DNA of 64,000 nt from Citrus sinensis (Eukaryota > Streptophyta > Magnoliopsida > Sapindales > Rutaceae), in contig NC_068562.1 of NCBI RefSeq assembly GCF_022201045.2, positions 18,661,001 to 18,725,000 on the forward strand. Direction: 5' to 3'. The notes below the pieces were generated by a model. The model was not told where the DNA came from. It was given only the letters and a program-made list of their open reading frames with translations, and did no database searches. Below, in pieces: positions 49,491 to 60,533 of the stretch (its first letter is position 1; every line of letters begins with the position of its first letter). Made by a program: the position numbers and the translations under genes.

Positions 49491-49504
49491 ATTAAGATCA
49501 AAGC
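49491..49504 (+). other. Degenerate tRNA-Met primer-binding site of copia element
   Basis: ATTAAGATCAAAGC occupies the place of the usual ATTGGTATCAGAGC directly after the LTR. Ten of 14 positions agree and three of the four differences are G to A. It may prime poorly or use another tRNA. Confidence 0.45.
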
Positions 49505-51087
49505 GACGGAGGCCGAAAATTGACAGCGGCAACCAGCAGCAGGCAGCACGCGGCCAGCAGCACATGCTGCCAGCAAGCGCTCGCTGCACGCGCAGCGGCA
49601 GCAGCGCTCGCTGCACGCGCAGCGGCAGCAGCGCGCGCTGCAAGCCAGCAGCCAGCGTGTGCTGCTCTCGCAGCCAACAACGCACACTGTGCGTGCAGCA
49701 GCCAGCGCACGCTCGCGTGCAACAGCCAGCACACGCAGCAGGTAGCGCGAGCAGGAGCTTTCCGTGCAGCGCGAGGGAGGTGTTTGGTACATTTCCGGTG
49801 TGACGGCGGCAGCAAACTCGGCGTCGGAGATGGCTAGAAATTGTGAACAGTGGCTGCCCTTTGTGGTTATGGCGGCTGGGGAGAGAAAAAGATGGATTTA
49901 GGGTTTTAATGATTTTTATCATTACGATCCCTATAGTTCCATAGATTTTCTCTTTGGGCTGATAAGTTTTAATTTTTTGCATTTAAGTCCAAAAAACAGT
50001 TTTGAACTTAAAGAATCCTAGTTTTAGGCCCAATTGATATTTGGGCTTAATGGATTAAAATGCATGGATAAAATTGAACACATTAAATTTATTTTTGGTC
50101 CAAAAGTTTTATTTTAATAAAAATTAATTATTTATTTATTTATTTCCTTCCAAAAATTAAAATTGGACCAATTATAAATTTAAAAGCCCAATTTCCCCTA
50201 GTCCATTAACAAAAATAAGATTATGAAAGATGGACATTGACAAGAAGCCCAATGAAGATTAGGCTTAGGGTTAATGTATTTTTCATTATTAGGAAAGCCA
50301 TGAATTAAGATTATTTAATTGTTTTTCTATATGTTATGTTTTGGATGATAACATGCCATGATAACATGTCATATAGAATAGGTAGTGCCACTCTATGCAT
50401 GATTATACATGTCATTCATTAATAATGAATCTCATTATATTGTTTGAAATTTGCACATGCTTAATAATATTTGATGTCATCTAGATAATATTATAGGAAG
50501 CATGTAATTAACAATATATATGTTTTAAAAAGGAAAAACCAATTTTAAAATATTGAGTGGGAGAGGGAAAATTCAAGATAATTTTCCCACGGGCTCCATT
50601 GTTAGTTCAATAATAAAATTATATATATACCTCGACTTCATGATACGGTGATGCTCCCTTCGGAGGGTATATATATTAGATATTTTATTTGATGAACTTC
50701 TTCAAAGATAAAATTGAAATATTTTTCAATCGATTGTTCACCCCAACGGTGACTATTGATATGAAAAATACGTAGATTAAAACAATGGTTATACACTCAA
50801 CTAAAGTTTGTTATTAACCTTCCCAACGAAGCTCTGTTAACAAATTTAGGCCCAAAGGGATAACGATAATTATTTATCATGTCTTTACATGAAAGTAAAT
50901 AATCTAATGGATAATTGGGTCTAGTAAGTGTAGACATGACTTCCCCAACGGATAGCTTGTCAAAGCGGTACTAGATTATCGTTACAATAAATTAAAATGC
51001 ATTTATGGTTTTTTGCATTTTTGTCATTTATTGTGAATATTGTTTCAAAGTATTTATGCATGTTTATTTTGTTTTTTTTTTCAGAAA
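49505..51087 (+). other. copia leader with GC-rich insert
   Basis: The leader holds a GC-rich block (about 49517-49770) with 27-bp tandem copies at 49577-49603 and 49604-49630, then AT-rich DNA. A pyrimidine tract ending TTTTTTCAG just before the gag ATG resembles a splice acceptor. The long frames over the GC-rich block on both strands are composition artefacts. Confidence 0.6.
49577..49657. repeat. 27-bp GC-rich tandem repeat
   Basis: Two perfect 27-nt copies (GCGCTCGCTGCACGCGCAGC plus seven bases) lie back to back. A third diverged copy starts at 49631. Confidence 0.85.
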
Positions 51088-51924
51088 ATGTCTTCCATCA
51101 ACCCATTATTAATTATCCTTGTTAAAAATGAACTCACTGGCGAAAATTATTTAGATTGGAAACGCAATCTATTTAATATTCTCACTGCTAAGGGAAGCAA
51201 ATATGTGTTGACCCAGCCTTGCCCTCCTGAACCATCGTTATACGATTATAGAAATCAGAGGGAGCCTTATGAGAAATGGTGCGAAGCTAACAAAATGGCT
51301 AAGCGCTATATATTGGCTTCGATTTCTGTGGAACTGCATAAGAAACATCGGAGCATGGAAACAGCCACTGAAATAATGGCTAGTCTTCATCAGATGTTTG
51401 GGCAAAATACCCATTTTGCCAGAGAAGCAGCATTAAAACGTATCACAGATACTAAGATGGAAGAGGGCACAAAAGTTCGTGATCATGTCCTCAAAATGAT
51501 GGACTATTTGAATGAGGTAGAGATTCATGGTGTTCAAATCAATGATAAATCAAAGATTAACATGGTGATTGAATCTTTACCTGATACATTCAAAGAGTTT
51601 AAGGTCAGTTATATCTTAAACAATAAAGATATGACCTTAATTGAATTAATACACGAACTACATGCTATAGAAGAATTTTATCATAGCAGAAAACTTCCTG
51701 AAAAAGGATTCTCTTCAAGGCTTAAGTCGAAAGACAAGAATGAGCAAGCAAGAGTTGGGATCGGCAAACTGTCCACTAAAAGAAGTGGCAAGCCAAAAGG
51801 CAAGTGTTACAAATGTGGACAGAAAGGTCACTGGAAGAAAGATTGTCCTAAGATTATTAAAATCAGGTATAGGAAATCTTTAAGCTTCCTAATTAGTTTA
51901 GATTTCTATTGCATCATACAATAA
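51088..51924 (+). CDS. copia gag (UBN2-type) with zinc knuckle
   Basis: The frame encodes 278 residues from the ATG after the leader acceptor. It shows the gag pattern of plant copia elements: NYLDWKRNL near the start, a helical central domain, and MIELIHEL-like late helices. A CCHC knuckle CYKCGQKGHWKKDC follows near residue 245. This capsid-like protein packages the element RNA. The gag frame is intact although pol is not. The stop shortly after the knuckle separates it from pol remnants. Confidence 0.85.
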   Translation: MSSINPLLIILVKNELTGENYLDWKRNLFNILTAKGSKYVLTQPCPPEPSLYDYRNQREPYEKWCEANKMAKRYILASISVELHKKHRSMETATEIMASLHQMFGQNTHFAREAALKRITDTKMEEGTKVRDHVLKMMDYLNEVEIHGVQINDKSKINMVIESLPDTFKEFKVSYILNNKDMTLIELIHELHAIEEFYHSRKLPEKGFSSRLKSKDKNEQARVGIGKLSTKRSGKPKGKCYKCGQKGHWKKDCPKIIKIRYRKSLSFLISLDFYCIIQ

Positions 51925-53154
51925 TGAATTCTGAGATAACTAATCTTATTTGTAATTCATTTATTTGGTTTTCAGGAAACCAAGAGATTAAGTGAAGAAA
52001 ACATCAAACAGCAGTTGAGGACATGCTAGTTTATATCAATTGAAAGACTAGATCAATTTTACAAGACTTTAGTTTTGATATTTGTCTTTATATTAGAGGA
52101 ATTTAATTTTGGTGGCTTGTTTTAATAAACAGGAGTACACTGTTATTTTTTGGATCCTCTATTTATTATTTATTTTGGTTATTTATAAAGACAATTTATA
52201 TCATAGAAGTCCATTGATCTATTCAAAGTAAGATATAATGATAAAAAGTATATGCATTTATCTAAGAAAAGAAATGTTTCCTCTAACCAAAAATCACCTC
52301 TGATATTTATGCCTAAGTCATATAAACTATAATAAGATTTTAAGAAAATGATTAATGATAGATTTGTTGGCCTATTAAGATTGATCATTGTAACTCTATA
52401 AATCTTATTTAGAAAAGTAATATGACAAGGATGCTCTTTTTGAGCTAAAAGCATAACTATGTATTTGATGATTTAGCGCATACAAATGTATACGGACTAA
52501 TCAGTTTACATGTTATAAGGGGTTATGAGTATTCTATCAATCTTGTTGATGAATATTCATTTTATTTATGTTTGTCTAAATGCGTCATGATTCCATTGCT
52601 TTTGAAATTCAAAAGAGTACGTGGATAAGACAAAAGCAATTAGACAGGAACATAAAAGAACTTCGATATGATCGAAACAAAGAATATCTCTATGGAGAAT
52701 TCAAGCACTATTTGGTTGTCAATGAACACTATAATACAATAGTGTAATTAAATGGAGAAACAAGATTCTTTTGGATAAGACAAGATATATACTAAGTGGT
52801 TTATCATTTACCTTTTTTGATTCCAGATACTAGTATTTAAAACTACAAAGTTTATTGAACTTAGTTTCATCTATCTCGGTGTCTACTACTCCAAGAAATT
52901 ATGAAAAAGTCACAAACATGGTTTGAGACACATTCGTATTTGGAGTTTACTAGTATTTCTACTAGAATCAGAGATAGACAAGATGGATTCGTGTTCAGAA
53001 GCTTGCATGTTTTAGGTATCTTAAAGGAATAAGGGAAAGTCTGAATTATAGTCCTCAAGATAGGAATGTATTTATAGAAATATTCTTTACTTTCTTTGAG
53101 GAAGACTCTATAATGACTTATAACCTAAGAGTAAGGTAAAACTAGAGAAATAAA
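51925..53154 (+). pseudogene. copia protease/integrase remnant, heavily decayed
   Basis: No long frame survives. Fragments around 52470-52600 (VYGLISLHVIRGYEYS and LVDEYSF) resemble the start of the copia integrase core, with the first catalytic Asp region altered. Stops and frame changes are frequent. The protease active site was not found. Confidence 0.55.
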
Positions 53155-54720
53155 AGAGATCAGGTTGATGCTCAGCTTTCAACACCTGTTATAGAACAGG
53201 AAGAACAGCAACAACTAGCTGATCAGCACAGGATTATCCTTGAACAACCATCACTTTTAGAACCTTGTCGTAGTGGGAGGGTAACTAGGTTACCTGCGAG
53301 ATACATATTTTTGGGAGAAACCTATATGGCTATCTCATATGAACATGTACAAAATCCCACTAGTTACAACGAAGCTCTAATAGATAGAGATGTTAAATTT
53401 TAGAAAAATGCCATGAATCAAGAAATGGAATCTGTGTATTCCAATAAAGTCTGGGAACTTGTAGAGGCACCAAATGGGGTAAAACCTATAGGCTGCAAGT
53501 GGATCTACAAGAGAAAAAAAAGAGTAGACGGAAGGGTGGAAACATTTAAAGCAAGATTAGTAGCCGAAGGGTTTACTCAGAAAGAAGGAATCGATTATGA
53601 GGAAACCTTTTCTACGGTTGCTATGCTTAAATCCATCAGGATTCTACTCTCCATTGCTGCAGTGCTAGATTATGAAATTTGGCAAATGGATGTCAAGACT
53701 GCCTTTCTTAACGGGCATCTTGAAGAAAACATCTACATGCAGCAACCAGATGGATTTATACAAAAAGGCCAAGAACACATGGTATGTAAGTTGCAGAGAT
53801 CCATTTATGGATTGAAGCAAGCATCCCGGTCATGGAACATCAGATTTGATCAAGCGATTAAATCACTTGGATTCATTCAGAACATTGATGAACCATGTGT
53901 GTATAAGAAAATTCAGGGAAAATTTGTAGCCTTCCTAGTTCTTTGTGTAGACAATATTCTCCTGATTGGAAACGATATAGGAGTATTGACTACAATAAAG
54001 ATTTGGTTAGCAAAATAATTTGATATGAAAGACCTGGGGGAGGCAAGTTATATTCTTGGTATCAAGTTACTACGAGACCGGAAGAATAAAACTTTAGCTT
54101 TGTCTCAAGCGGTCTATATCGATAAGATATTGGCTAGATTTAGCATGGAAAATTCCAAGACTGGTTTATTACCATTCAGACATGGAATTACATTCTCTAA
54201 GGATCAATCACCTAAAACATCTGAAGAGATAGAGAGAATGAGACGAGTTCCCTATGCAGACGTTGTGGGAAGTCTCGTGTATGCCATGCTTTGCACTAGG
54301 CCAGACATCTGTTTTGCGGTAGGGATGGTTAGCAGATATCAATTTAATCCTGGACCTCAATACTGGACTGCAGTCAAGCATATTATAAAGTATCTGAAAA
54401 GAACTAAAAATTATATGCTTATGTATTCTTGTGATGAACTCATTCCAGTGGGTTATACTGATTCTGACTTTATGTCAGATAAAGATTCCAGAAAATCAAC
54501 TTCCGGCTATGTGTTTACATTGGGAAGTGGAGCTATTAGTTGGATGAGTGTGAAACAATCTTGTATCACAGACTCAACAACTAAAGCTGAATATGTGGCT
54601 ACATTTGAAGCTGCAAAAGAAGCTATATGGCTCCGCAAGTTCCTACGAAATCTTGAGGTGGTACCTGTTGTAACTGCACCCCTTAAACTATTTATGTGAT
54701 AATGGTGGTGCTGTAGCTCA
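53155..54720 (+). pseudogene. copia reverse transcriptase-RNase H, several stops and a changed active site
   Basis: One frame runs from the pre-RT linker with a TAG at 53401-53403, through reverse transcriptase (53413-54018: GCKWIYKRK, MDVKTAFLNG, SIYGLKQASRSW), past a TAA at 54016-54018, into RNase H (54025-54699: GYTDSDFMSD, STTKAEYVA). The catalytic YVDD box reads CVDN, losing one catalytic Asp. A further frame change near 54690 ends RNase H early. The protein cannot be active, so any recent movement would need another element's enzymes. Confidence 0.9.
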
Positions 54721-54930
54721 ATCTAAGGAACCAAGGAACCACAAGAAACAAAACATATTGAAAGGAAGTATCATCTTATAAGGGAATAGTGTAGAAAGGT
54801 TATATGACAGTACCCCAAATGGCATTAGATGCTAAATGGCAGATCTTATTAGAATGGCCATTAGTGGGAAACCTTTATAACCTGCACTTAGAGCCCTAGA
54901 GCATGTGCAATATGCCAGATATGCTTTGAG

Positions 54931-54944
54931 AGCTAGTGGGAGAT
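54931..54944 (+). other. copia polypurine tract
   Basis: AGCTAGTGGGAGAT directly precedes the 3' LTR, matching the usual GTGGGAGAT-TG junction of plant copia elements. Confidence 0.75.
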
Positions 54945-56490
54945 TGTTGGGAAAATATGCTCTTTAAAAGCATATGTGTTTATTTAATTGTAATAAACAA
55001 TTTTTCTGATTAATAAAATAAATGAGGTATTTTATTCAAATATCTTAATTGCATTAATATTTGTATTAAAGTCCATTTAATCATATTATATGTATTTATG
55101 TGATCACCATGTGGATTCACAGAAGACATAAATACAAGTTATCTTATGATTAAATAAATTTAGTTCGCAGTTGATAAATAAAGTTGGGCACTTTATTTAG
55201 GTATAGACTGTAATAAATTCATTGAATGATTTGTCTTAATCATGTATGAATTTATTAATGTAGTACGACTATATTGAACAGGATCACATATGAGATTTAA
55301 TTAACTTTGTAATAACTGTCAGACTTATTAAATCTCATAGGCGTTGATTTTACTGTAATCTTAATCTTGAGTTAATTATGATTTCATGATTGTAATTGTT
55401 ATTCCATTTGAGTTACCAATGGGCACGACACATTCTTGTGGTCAAGATTACCCGGTATCTTGGTGGAAGCAATTATGAGTATTGGAGTTATGGATTAACA
55501 ATATAGAATTTGTACAACACATCTCTTGATGGGTTTTCGGCACTTGATCATAGAATTCTCTGGCCAGAGTGTGTCAACATATTTAGTATGTTGAAAATGA
55601 TCATTAGAGAAAACCAGTAAGGATCAAGGAATAAGATGTTATTAAATTGATTGGACAGTTGAGATATCAATTTAATTAACGATGTGGTACAAAGGATTGT
55701 GCAGTAAAGAAATCAATGTGGCTTGGGACGAATTATTATTCGAGCATACAATTATGGAAGTCAGTTCCAATCTTTTAGTGGAGTAGATTTGGAATTAAAT
55801 AATTGGGCTAGTTTAATTACAAGCCTAATTATTGTAGCCACTATTGTATGTTCCCAAATGATCCCCGGGTTAGCTCATTTAATTGACTGCACCACTACTG
55901 GACTAATAAGTAAGATAACTAGCTATTTGGGTCAAAAGCCTAAATATATCATTTAGTGGGAGGCTCCATTTAATTAGCTTTTGTATAAGGGGCCTTATGT
56001 TATTTTACAAGGTGGGTCCCCTATTGAAAAAGCAAATTACGTGAGTTTTGTTTTTTGATATTTGGAGCCTAGGGTTTTCACTAAAGGGTGATATAAAAAA
56101 GACTTATTTTTCTCTAAAGAAAAGAGAGAAGCCACTTTATACAAATCGGAGAATAAGATTTTTCTCTCCATTGTTGAGAGAAAAATTTTCTCGTGCTAGT
56201 TGCTTTGGTAGTGATAAAGGCGCCCACACGTCAAGTGCAGATCGAACCTGAGTCATAACCTGGAAGATCATTGGTGACAGTTCGTGATCTAACAAGCGTG
56301 GTGGTGACGGATCGTGATCTAACAGGAGTGGTGGTGGCCGATCGTGATCTAGGAGCCTAAATCACTTCAGCGGAAAAAGCCAACTCGGATTTTCAAGGTA
56401 CGATTTCTAGAATACAAATTCTTATATATTATATGAGAGCGATCTTCAAAAGGTTTTATAAAAATTTAAAAACCTAATTTTTCCCCAACA
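54945..56490 (+). repeat. 3' LTR of copia element
   Basis: It has the same length and sequence as the 5' LTR as far as I can see, with no difference noted by eye. ATTTA follows as the target duplication. Confidence 0.95.
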
Positions 56491-56945
56491 ATTTATAGAT
56501 TGTAAGGTAGTAAAAACTAAAAATCATATTTTTTACTTAGTTCATGTTCTAATTTTATTGTGTAAGATTAAATTATTGTTTGGTCAAACCATTGAATTCT
56601 AGCAATTAAATTTTAAAATTGATTATTGATAATCATAAATTAGAGATAATTATTTTAGTGAAAAGATGGAGAATTTTCTATATCAGATTGTATGGTTATC
56701 TATATTGAAAGAAAATTTCTAGACATTGTGAATTCAAATTCAATAATAAATGAATTTAATTCTTGAAAGTTTAGAAAGACATAACTAAAATATTACTTAA
56801 TTGTAATTGAATTGCTTCTTAAATTTGATGTATTTTCTTATGTATTAATGAAATTTTCATTAAAATTTATATTTTTAATTGCAATAATAGTTGGACTTGG
56901 AAAAAATTTAGCACACCCAAAATTTTTTTCCTTACTTCACCCCTG

Positions 56946-59003
56946 AAATGAAGAATCCAAATTCCAAATTCGCTAGAAATCGAAACTTCCAAATCTACCT
57001 CTTTTATACTTTACCATTAATTAGTTCATTGTTACTAAATCAATTATTATTTATAATTTTTTTGTCACGTAATTCAACGGCAAAGTTTGATTCAACAAGA
57101 AATTTTTTTTAAAAGATTTTTTTATTTAACTAAAAAAAGCTCGTTAATTACACTTAAATGTAATTTTTTATTTAAAATAAATAATAATTGAGTAGGGGTA
57201 AGAATACATTTTATAACTAATTGTAGAGATAGAAATATCATTTTGTAGCTATTACAAGGGCAAAAAAAGTTATTTTATAATTAATTTTAGGAGCAAAAAT
57301 TTCATTTTATAATTAATTTAATGTTTCCATTAAAGTTACCCACTCAAGTGTTTTTAAAAAAATATGTCACCTTTTAAAAATTTATCAAAACATGTGTCAC
57401 CCAAGGGTAATTAATTCTGATTTTTTAAATTCTTAGGTGTTTGCCATTTGATTTAATCATGTAACATATACATTAATACCTATGGCGAGAAAACATATCT
57501 CATCCTTCTATCAACAAACAGTAACCTCTAAATCTTACAGCTTGTTTTTGGGGTCTGAGGCATTTTCGTCTTTCATTAGTCAAATGGACGGTAAAGCTGA
57601 TGACAGGAGTGGTATGTAATAATACAGCAAACTCACCATCTAAATATAAATACGTAAAACTTCAGGGGAAGCTATCTAAACTTTACCCTACTAGAAAAAT
57701 GGGCCCAAATCCCCGTTAGCAGCCCCCATTGAAAGAGTGCGGCTAAGCAACCACCTACCTGGGTAAAAAAGAATAATAGTATTTACCAATTGGAAAGGTC
57801 CAGAAAGAAAGAACCATTGACACCGAATTTATTATAAATAAAATTAATTCGTTGTTCATGGCCTGATTGAAGGTTGATATAAATCTTGTATTTTATGACT
57901 TTATAACGATTTTTAGAATTTCAAAGTTCAAACCCATAAAAAATGATAAGTAAAGTGAGATTGAGAATTCATTCGGCTTGGCAATTGTGATGGTAAAATG
58001 AATTTTTTCCTCGGTTTATTGACTGTTCTTAATGAGTCGTGATCTAATAATCAATTCTTTTGTCCTTTCTCTTATATTTCCACATATGAATAATCATGGT
58101 TTGACTAAAGAAAATTTTTTTTTTCCTCTATGGACCATTCACAGACAGTCATGGTTTAACGAAAAAAATTTCTCTCTCGTTTTTCCTTTATTGACTATTT
58201 TTAATCTGTCATAATCTAGCTAATAATTTTGTTATCTGTCCACTATTATTGATCAATCGTGAATTCCTCCATTTTATTGGTTCCTTAAAATCTTGAATTT
58301 TTTATTATTACAACTTGTCTCGTTATAACAAATGAAAGAATGAGGAAGAGAAAATGGAGATATGAATCAAGTAAAATTATAAAAAATTCTATTTTATTTA
58401 ATTAAATTAAGGATCAGGTTACGGTGCAATTGTGGTACCGTGCCACAGTTGCATCCAGCCGTTGAATGCACTTAAATTGATGGAGTCTACTGACATCTAA
58501 TGGCTGGGTGCAACTGTGGCACGGTACCACAATTGCACCTAAGATTTCCCCTTAAATTATGCTAATATAAAAATAAAGCGTACTCTATTTATATTATTAA
58601 ATAAAATTATTTGTCAAACAATATTTGGCATCAAAGAACAACTTGGTCGAAATAAAATATTTAGTTGACGTTCGTTTCTTCCACATAACAAATATTATGT
58701 GCACCCAACTAACATTTTTTCATAAAGATTCCTTTGATGATCATCATATATCATCATCTCATTTGAAAGAAATATTTTTACATAAAATTTAGAATATGGT
58801 AATGCTATAATGACTTTTTTTTAAAAAAAATTCAAGGGGTTTATTTGCCCTCGTAAGATCAAACTACATGTACATGTATATATTTAAAAAAAAAAAGCTA
58901 CAAATACATGTTGCAACAATTTGTAAACAACTAAAGTAACCTAAACCATAAATACTAACCAAAGTATTTTCCAAGCATTGAGTTACTTTAAAACAATGGA
59001 TCG

Positions 59004-59035
<32 letters not shown>

Positions 59036-60040
59036 TTCAATCTATATACAACATTGCCATAGTAATGCATTTTAAGAAAGTTTTATGGAGTAGACAATCC
59101 CAAATTTTATCAATTAAATACCCTTTGAGATAATTGTTGGCAGGTTCAAAAATAATTTTTATTAGGAAGTTTAAAATTAATTTCGATGTTTGATAATTTA
59201 TTTTAAAAGAGTAAATTTTGAATTACTCCTTTCGTGAAATGACAATTTTTAAAATATGATTTAAATTGTTGTAAACTTGAATTTATTCCTTTTTTATTCA
59301 AAAGATTAGGCAAAAATGAGAGTGGGTCGGTATTTTTTTTTTATCTTCTTACAAAAATATGGGATAAATTGATTTTTACGATACTTTAAAGATATTTTAA
59401 AAGTTGTCATTTCACAAGAAGGTAATCTGAAATTAATCCTTTTTTTTTTAAATAGTATTGGCAAAACCAATTCCTACAGCACATTCTGATTATGTTAAGA
59501 AAGTTTCATTTAACATTTTGCCTATTTTAGTTATTTGCATTATCATAGTAATTTAACATTAAATTTTCTAAACACAAAATTGGTACCGACAACAGTAAAA
59601 TTGTTTTCTTTATATTTTTAACAATTTAAGAATAAATGCCTGAGTCCATATTAACCATATAAACATGTTCAATAATCACGATTATCAAAGAATTTAAAGA
59701 TTAATATAGAATTTATAAAACGAGAATCAGGCCTCAAACCGGACAAAACAGGAATATTCGGTCCGGTTTGAATCCGGTCCGGATGCTGTAACATAAATCT
59801 CGGTTGCTAATTTTATGTTTACATGTCAACTTATGACCTGGCAGTCTGCCACAAACCTATTGGTCTGCTGACATGTCAATTTTACTCGACAAATATCCAA
59901 AAAAATTAAAAATAAAAAATAAAAGGAAAGTGAGAAAAAAGGAAAAATAATAAATCTCGCTCATGAAGTCTAATTTGCTTCTCACTTAAAAGTCCTGCAA
60001 ATAATAATAATAATAATAATAATAAGCATCTTGACAGAAG
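56946..60040. other. AT-rich intergenic DNA upstream of the pyrophosphatase gene
   Basis: No gene was recognised. It contains the foldback at 58423-58539 and a (TTA)n microsatellite at about 59007-59035. An (ATA)n run lies at about 60000-60024, just before the pyrophosphatase leader. Confidence 0.6.
58423..58539. repeat. Foldback element with 38-nt near-perfect inverted arms
   Basis: Left arm 58423-58460 and right arm 58502-58539 are reverse complements with one mismatch in the core. Both contain GTGGTACCGTGCCACAGTTG or its complement. The spacer is 41 nt. Outer bases AAGG.../...CCTT may extend the symmetry. It is probably a MITE or small foldback transposon. Confidence 0.85.
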
Positions 60041-60533
60041 ATTGTGTGTGTGACAGAGAGAGCTGTTAAAGATCGAACAAGTTTCGAGAATTTTTGCGTT
60101 TTTACAGAACTCCATTGCATTGGTAATCTTCTACTTTTTCTATGTTCATTATTCTGTGTTAATTTGTGAATCTGCTTATAGATCGAACAATTTTGTGATA
60201 TTTTTATAACTCAATTGTGTGTAAATGCATTTGGATTAGGGTTTCGACGTTTAGATCTTGCGTTTCGTTATGTTCTGTTTGGTTGCCGTTAAAATGTTGC
60301 AAATGAAGGCTCGTTACAGTTGTTAATTTCTCAATGTTTCTTATCTTGTTCATTTGGTGCAATTAAAATGATTTGATTTATTGGCATTTGGTTTTCGTTT
60401 GAAATTTATTTTTTCAGGATAAGTGATGGTGATAATATTTGCAAATCCTTGAATTCTTTTTAGAGTTTCATTTGAAGTTGAAGGGGGGGGTGTTGGCCCT
60501 GAAACGGCAGGGATAGTGAATTTATCGAACACA
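60041..60533 (+). promoter_or_regulatory. 5' leader of the pyrophosphatase gene with a leader intron
   Basis: A GA-rich leader (GACAGAGAGAGC) runs to about 60120. A GTAATC donor at 60121 and a TTTTTTCAG acceptor ending at 60417 would remove an intron inside the 5' UTR. Coding starts in the next exon at 60534. Confidence 0.55.

Larger units (their letters stand above)
47945..56490 (+). mobile_element. Ty1/copia LTR retrotransposon with decayed interior
   Basis: The element is 8546 bp long with 1546-bp LTRs exactly 7000 bp apart and a perfect 5-bp target duplication ATTTA (47940-47944 and 56491-56495). The interior order is leader, gag with CCHC knuckle, degenerate protease/integrase, then reverse transcriptase and RNase H with several stops. 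The LTRs look identical to me, which conflicts with the decay of the interior. The element may be non-autonomous. Confidence 0.95.
47626..56945. mobile_element. Small hAT-like element split by a copia insertion
   Basis: The left terminus CAGGGGCAGAGC (47626) and the right terminus TTCACCCCTG (ending 56945) form hAT-type inverted ends. Flanks GAGTGAAG (47618-47625) and AAATGAAG (56946-56953) agree at 6 of 8 positions, fitting an aged 8-bp target duplication. Removing the copia element and one copy of its TSD leaves about 770 bp without coding capacity. Confidence 0.65.

Noticed and set aside
49446-49982. 178-residue minus-strand frame and several overlapping Ala/Cys/Arg-rich frames
   Set aside because: Produced by the GC-rich tandem repeat, which is open in many frames on both strands.
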